A stretch of DNA of 64,000 nt from Candidatus Riflebacteria bacterium HGW-Riflebacteria-2. GTDB taxonomy: Bacteria > Muiribacteriota > Ozemobacteria > Ozemobacterales > Ozemobacteraceae. Location: assembly GCA_002839435.1 (NCBI GenBank), contig PGYA01000008.1, forward strand, positions 94,664-158,663. The letters are read 5' to 3'. A model generated the notes under the pieces. That model was not told the origin of the DNA. It saw nothing but the letters and a program-made list of their open reading frames with translations, and did no database searches. Position numbers and translations under genes: made by a program. Below, piece by piece: positions 61,765 through 64,000 of this stretch. Position 1 is the first letter of the stretch; each line of letters opens with the position of its first letter.

Positions 61765-62124
61765 TTACTTGAGGACTACAGTAGCGCCTGCTTCAGTGAG
61801 TTTTTTCTTCATGGCTTCGGCATCAGCTTTTGAAAGGCCTTCTTTGATGGTCTTCGGAACTGCGTCAACCATGTCTTTGGCTTCTTTGAGACCCATGCCA
61901 GTCAGTTCGCGAACGACCTTGATGACCTGAATCTTGTTGGCGCCGTTGCTTTCGATAACAACGTCAAATTCATCTTTTTCTGCTACAGCAGCAGCCGGGC
62001 CAGCAGCCATCATAACGGGGGCGTTGGCAGTTACATCGAATTTTTCTTCGATGGCTTTTACGAGTTCGGAAAGTTCGAGAACTGTCATCTTTTCGATGCT
62101 CTCGAGAATCTGTTCTTTAGTCAT
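61765..62124 (-). CDS. rplL: Ribosomal protein L7/L12
   Basis: The 119-residue protein has the N-terminal dimerisation helix ([18 protein letters not shown]), the Ala-rich hinge and the C-terminal domain with [24 protein letters not shown], which contacts translation factors. AAGGAG lies before the ATG. It follows rplJ by 36 bp, the usual order. Confidence 0.98.
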   Translation of the reverse strand: MTKEQILESIEKMTVLELSELVKAIEEKFDVTANAPVMMAAGPAAAVAEKDEFDVVIESNGANKIQVIKVVRELTGMGLKEAKDMVDAVPKTIKEGLSKADAEAMKKKLTEAGATVVLK

Positions 62125-62160
62125 TTTAATAACTCCTTGATAAGTCTATTTTAATTAAAA

Positions 62161-62697
62161 TCAAGCTGTGGGTGCTTCGGCGGGCGCTTCTGCTGACGCA
62201 GGTGCTGCCGCATCTTCTCTTTTCTTGCGAAGAGAGTCGATAACACAGGCGAACTTGCGGATCGGACCCTGAACGGCAGATGCGAGCATACCGTAGAGTT
62301 CCTTTCTGCCTGGAATCTTGGAAAGGGCGGTCAGCTGATTGACGTCGAGGGTGCGGCCGTCCATGAAGCCAGCTTTGAACGTGAACTTCTTGGCCTTGTC
62401 GGCGAATTCAAACAGTGCTTTAACCGGCGCGATCGGGTCATTATAACCAAAGGTCACGGCGGTAGAACCCTTCATATGAGCTTCAAGCTCGGTCATCGGG
62501 GTATTGTGCAGAGCGCGGCTCAGCAGGGTGTTTTTAACGACACGCATTTCAGAACCGGTTTCACGCACAGACTTTCGCAACGCAGTCATTTCAGAAACCT
62601 TGACACCTTCACAGTTAGCGAGAACGACAACCTGTGATTTGGCAAGCTTTTCTGCAAATTCCTTTACGTAAGCTTCCTTGTGAGAAATATCTTTCAA
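62161..62697 (-). CDS. rplJ: Ribosomal protein L10
   Basis: The 178-residue stalk-base protein begins KDISHKEAYVKEFAEKLAKSQVVVLANCEGV and has the typical MRVVKNTLLSRAL segment; the C-terminal helices bind L7/L12. The start codon is TTG with GGAGG eight bases upstream. Weak initiation and the structured leader before it suggest feedback control by L10-L12. Confidence 0.97.
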   Translation of the reverse strand: MKDISHKEAYVKEFAEKLAKSQVVVLANCEGVKVSEMTALRKSVRETGSEMRVVKNTLLSRALHNTPMTELEAHMKGSTAVTFGYNDPIAPVKALFEFADKAKKFTFKAGFMDGRTLDVNQLTALSKIPGRKELYGMLASAVQGPIRKFACVIDSLRKKREDAAAPASAEAPAEAPTA

Positions 62698-62698
62698 T

Positions 62699-62840
62699 GT
62701 TTTACCTCCTTTTGAGGAATAAAAGAACCGTTTCCGGCGCCTTAACCGGAAACGGTTCGATATAAATCGTACTGTTTTCCAGTCTCGGCAGGGAGGCTTA
62801 TTAAGCCAATTACAACAAGACCTGCGGTCTTAGACCAGTT
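62699..62840 (-). promoter_or_regulatory. L10 leader with attenuator hairpin
   Basis: The RNA before rplJ has the conserved blocks of the L10 leader (GACCGCAGGT, then CCTGCCGAGAC) where the L10-L12 complex binds. It ends in a 13-bp hairpin (62725-62737 with 62746-62758) followed on the minus strand by TTTTATT, a likely terminator, and then the ribosome binding site. This gives autoregulation by premature termination between rplA and rplJ. Confidence 0.85.
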
Positions 62841-62844
62841 TGAA

Positions 62845-63561
62845 TCAGGAAGAGGTCTTTTCTGATTCTACTCGTGATTCGTTCACATCAATCTGGAAAC
62901 CAGGGCCCATGGTTGAGCTGATGGTTGCTGACTTGATGTAGGTGCCTTTGGCACCAGATGGTTTGGCTTTGTTAATAGCTTGGAAGAAGGCGAGAAAGTT
63001 GTCTTTGAGCTTGTTAGCGTCAAATGAAGCTTTCCCGAGGGTTGAGTGGATGATACCAGCCTTTTCAACGCGGTACTGAACCTTACCGGCTTTGAGTTCG
63101 GTGATAACCTTGGCCACATCCTGAGTTACTGTTCCAACTTTGGGGTTGGGCATCAGGTTGCGGGGACCAAGAATTCTACCGAGCTTACCGACAAATCTCA
63201 TCATGTCGGGTGTGGCCACGGCGGCATCAAAATCAACCCAGCCTCCTTCGATCTTGGTGACGAGATCTTCGGCACCTACGAAGTCTGCTCCAGCGCTTCT
63301 GGCTTCTTCTGCTTTCTGACCTGCTGCGAAAACTACAACACGGGTGGTTTTACCGGTTCCGTGCGGGAGAACGCAGCTTCCGCGCAACTGCTGATCAGCA
63401 TACTTCGGATCAAGTCCGGTGCGGATAGAGACATCGATGGATTCATCGAATTTTGCGGTTGCGGTCTTCTTAACGTTGGCCAAAGCCTCATCTACAGAAT
63501 AAATCTTAAGATGTTCGAGATCTTTGCTAAGATTTCTGAATCTTTTGGAGTGTTTCGGCAT
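62845..63561 (-). CDS. rplA: Ribosomal protein L1
   Basis: The 238-residue protein has the conserved [16 protein letters not shown] and [15 protein letters not shown] segments and the C-terminal [11 protein letters not shown]. It forms the L1 stalk and can bind its own mRNA. AAAGGAG precedes the ATG. It follows rplK by 51 bp. Confidence 0.97.
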   Translation of the reverse strand: MPKHSKRFRNLSKDLEHLKIYSVDEALANVKKTATAKFDESIDVSIRTGLDPKYADQQLRGSCVLPHGTGKTTRVVVFAAGQKAEEARSAGADFVGAEDLVTKIEGGWVDFDAAVATPDMMRFVGKLGRILGPRNLMPNPKVGTVTQDVAKVITELKAGKVQYRVEKAGIIHSTLGKASFDANKLKDNFLAFFQAINKAKPSGAKGTYIKSATISSTMGPGFQIDVNESRVESEKTSS

Positions 63562-63612
63562 AATTGTGCTTCCTCCTTTCTTTAAGGGTCAACCGGCCAT
63601 ATACGGGCTGGC

Positions 63613-64000
63613 TTAGTCTACAACTTCCATGCCCATACTGCGGGCAGTACCTTTGACCACATTGATAGCGGCTTCAATTGAAGCTGCTGTCAGGTCGGGC
63701 ATTTTCTTTTCGGCAATTTCCTTAACCTGAGCCATGGTCACCTGACCAAGCTTGGTGCGACCTGGGGTCTGGTTGCCTTTGGCGATGCCAGCGGCCTTCT
63801 TCAGTAAGAATGCTACCGGAGGGGTCTTGGTGATGAAGGTGTAAGATCTATCGGCAAAAATAGAAATTTCTACCGGTATGATCGAATCGCCTTCCTTCTG
63901 GGTCCGATAGTTGAAATTCTTACAGAAGTCCATGATGTTAACACCATGCTGGCCAAGAGCGGGACCAACCGGGGGGGCCGGATTTGCTTTACCAGCCGGA
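63613..64000 (-). CDS. rplK: Ribosomal protein L11 (5' end cut by window edge)
   Basis: The frame is open to the right edge of the window. The visible residues start [19 protein letters not shown], the conserved thiostrepton-region N-terminus, so about 12 residues are missing. The C-terminal part ([15 protein letters not shown], then GTARSMGME) binds 23S rRNA. It is the first of rplK-rplA-rplJ-rplL; the upstream genes would be nusG and secE by common order. Confidence 0.95.
   Translation of the reverse strand, partial: PAGKANPAPPVGPALGQHGVNIMDFCKNFNYRTQKEGDSIIPVEISIFADRSYTFITKTPPVAFLLKKAAGIAKGNQTPGRTKLGQVTMAQVKEIAEKKMPDLTAASIEAAINVVKGTARSMGMEVVD

Noticed and set aside
63613..63933. A complete 106-residue L11 starting at an internal Met
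   Set aside because: The frame is open to the window edge and the residues before that Met match the conserved L11 N-terminus, so the gene is cut by the edge rather than short.

Overview
The window reads like a chromosomal segment of a diderm bacterium outside Proteobacteria. The outer-membrane evidence is an S-layer-homology (SLH) porin, an LptF/LptG permease and several signal-peptide or beta-barrel proteins. These sit beside genes usual in Terrabacteria: SpoVG, YaaR, RapZ, YitT, a FloA fragment, a YmdB relative, and the gene order spoVG-glmU-prs. The abundance of TPR, HEAT and GAF/GGDEF/HD-GYP proteins fits candidate phyla such as Riflebacteria (Ozemobacteria). That placement is inference from gene content, not from a search. 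I see no insertion sequence, phage, integron or CRISPR array; this is ordinary chromosome with some unusual proteins and RNAs.

Layout. 1-2760: a minus-strand SLH porin with a strong sigma-70 promoter and a structured 5' leader; a second copy of the same promoter and leader lies at 1-121 and serves a gene beyond the left edge. 2763-13127: one long minus-strand run, lptF/G-like, argS, TPR protein, HATPase kinase, STAS antagonist, tmk, GAF-GGDEF cyclase, yaaR, rapZ. 13337-18681: a J-like/TPR/cold-shock fusion, an orphan ABC ATPase, an HD phosphohydrolase, a lipoate/octanoate transferase, a secreted protein and spoVG. 18855-24877: tRNA-Gln, a truncated glmU, prs, a TPR lipoprotein, a small membrane protein and a radical SAM enzyme. 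24919-26997: a three-gene envelope cassette with SLH-like and AMIN/STN-like domains. 27145-41466: a FlaA1/CapD-type dehydratase, a GAF/HD-GYP protein, a degenerate YmdB homologue, an outer-membrane barrel, a sigma-54 activator, and an operon of Cache sensor, two TPR proteins and a CHASE2-GAF-GGDEF cyclase. 41551-50240: a 44-residue zinc ribbon, YitT, a second HD-GYP protein, a LURP-one protein, secreted proteins and a giant HEAT/TPR protein. 50249-51390: two hsp20 genes behind a consensus sigma-54 promoter. 51465-61668: secreted proteins, a KAS III-like enzyme, enolase, a FloA-like fragment, secG, prepilin peptidase, agmatinase, a degenerate archaemetzincin fused to TPRs, LarE and a membrane protein. 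61715-64000: rplL, rplJ with an L10 leader, rplA and the start-truncated rplK.

How it works together. Four proteins make or break cyclic di-GMP (two GGDEF with intact active and inhibitory sites, two HD-GYP), which suggests heavy use of this messenger for surface behaviour; the prepilin peptidase fits that. The partner-switch pair (HATPase and STAS) lies inside the tmk-argS run. The best leads are the duplicated leader RNA with compensatory changes, three enzyme relatives whose catalytic residues are lost or replaced (archaemetzincin, YmdB, KAS III), two clean family truncations (GlmU, FloA), and a group of apparently leaderless genes.
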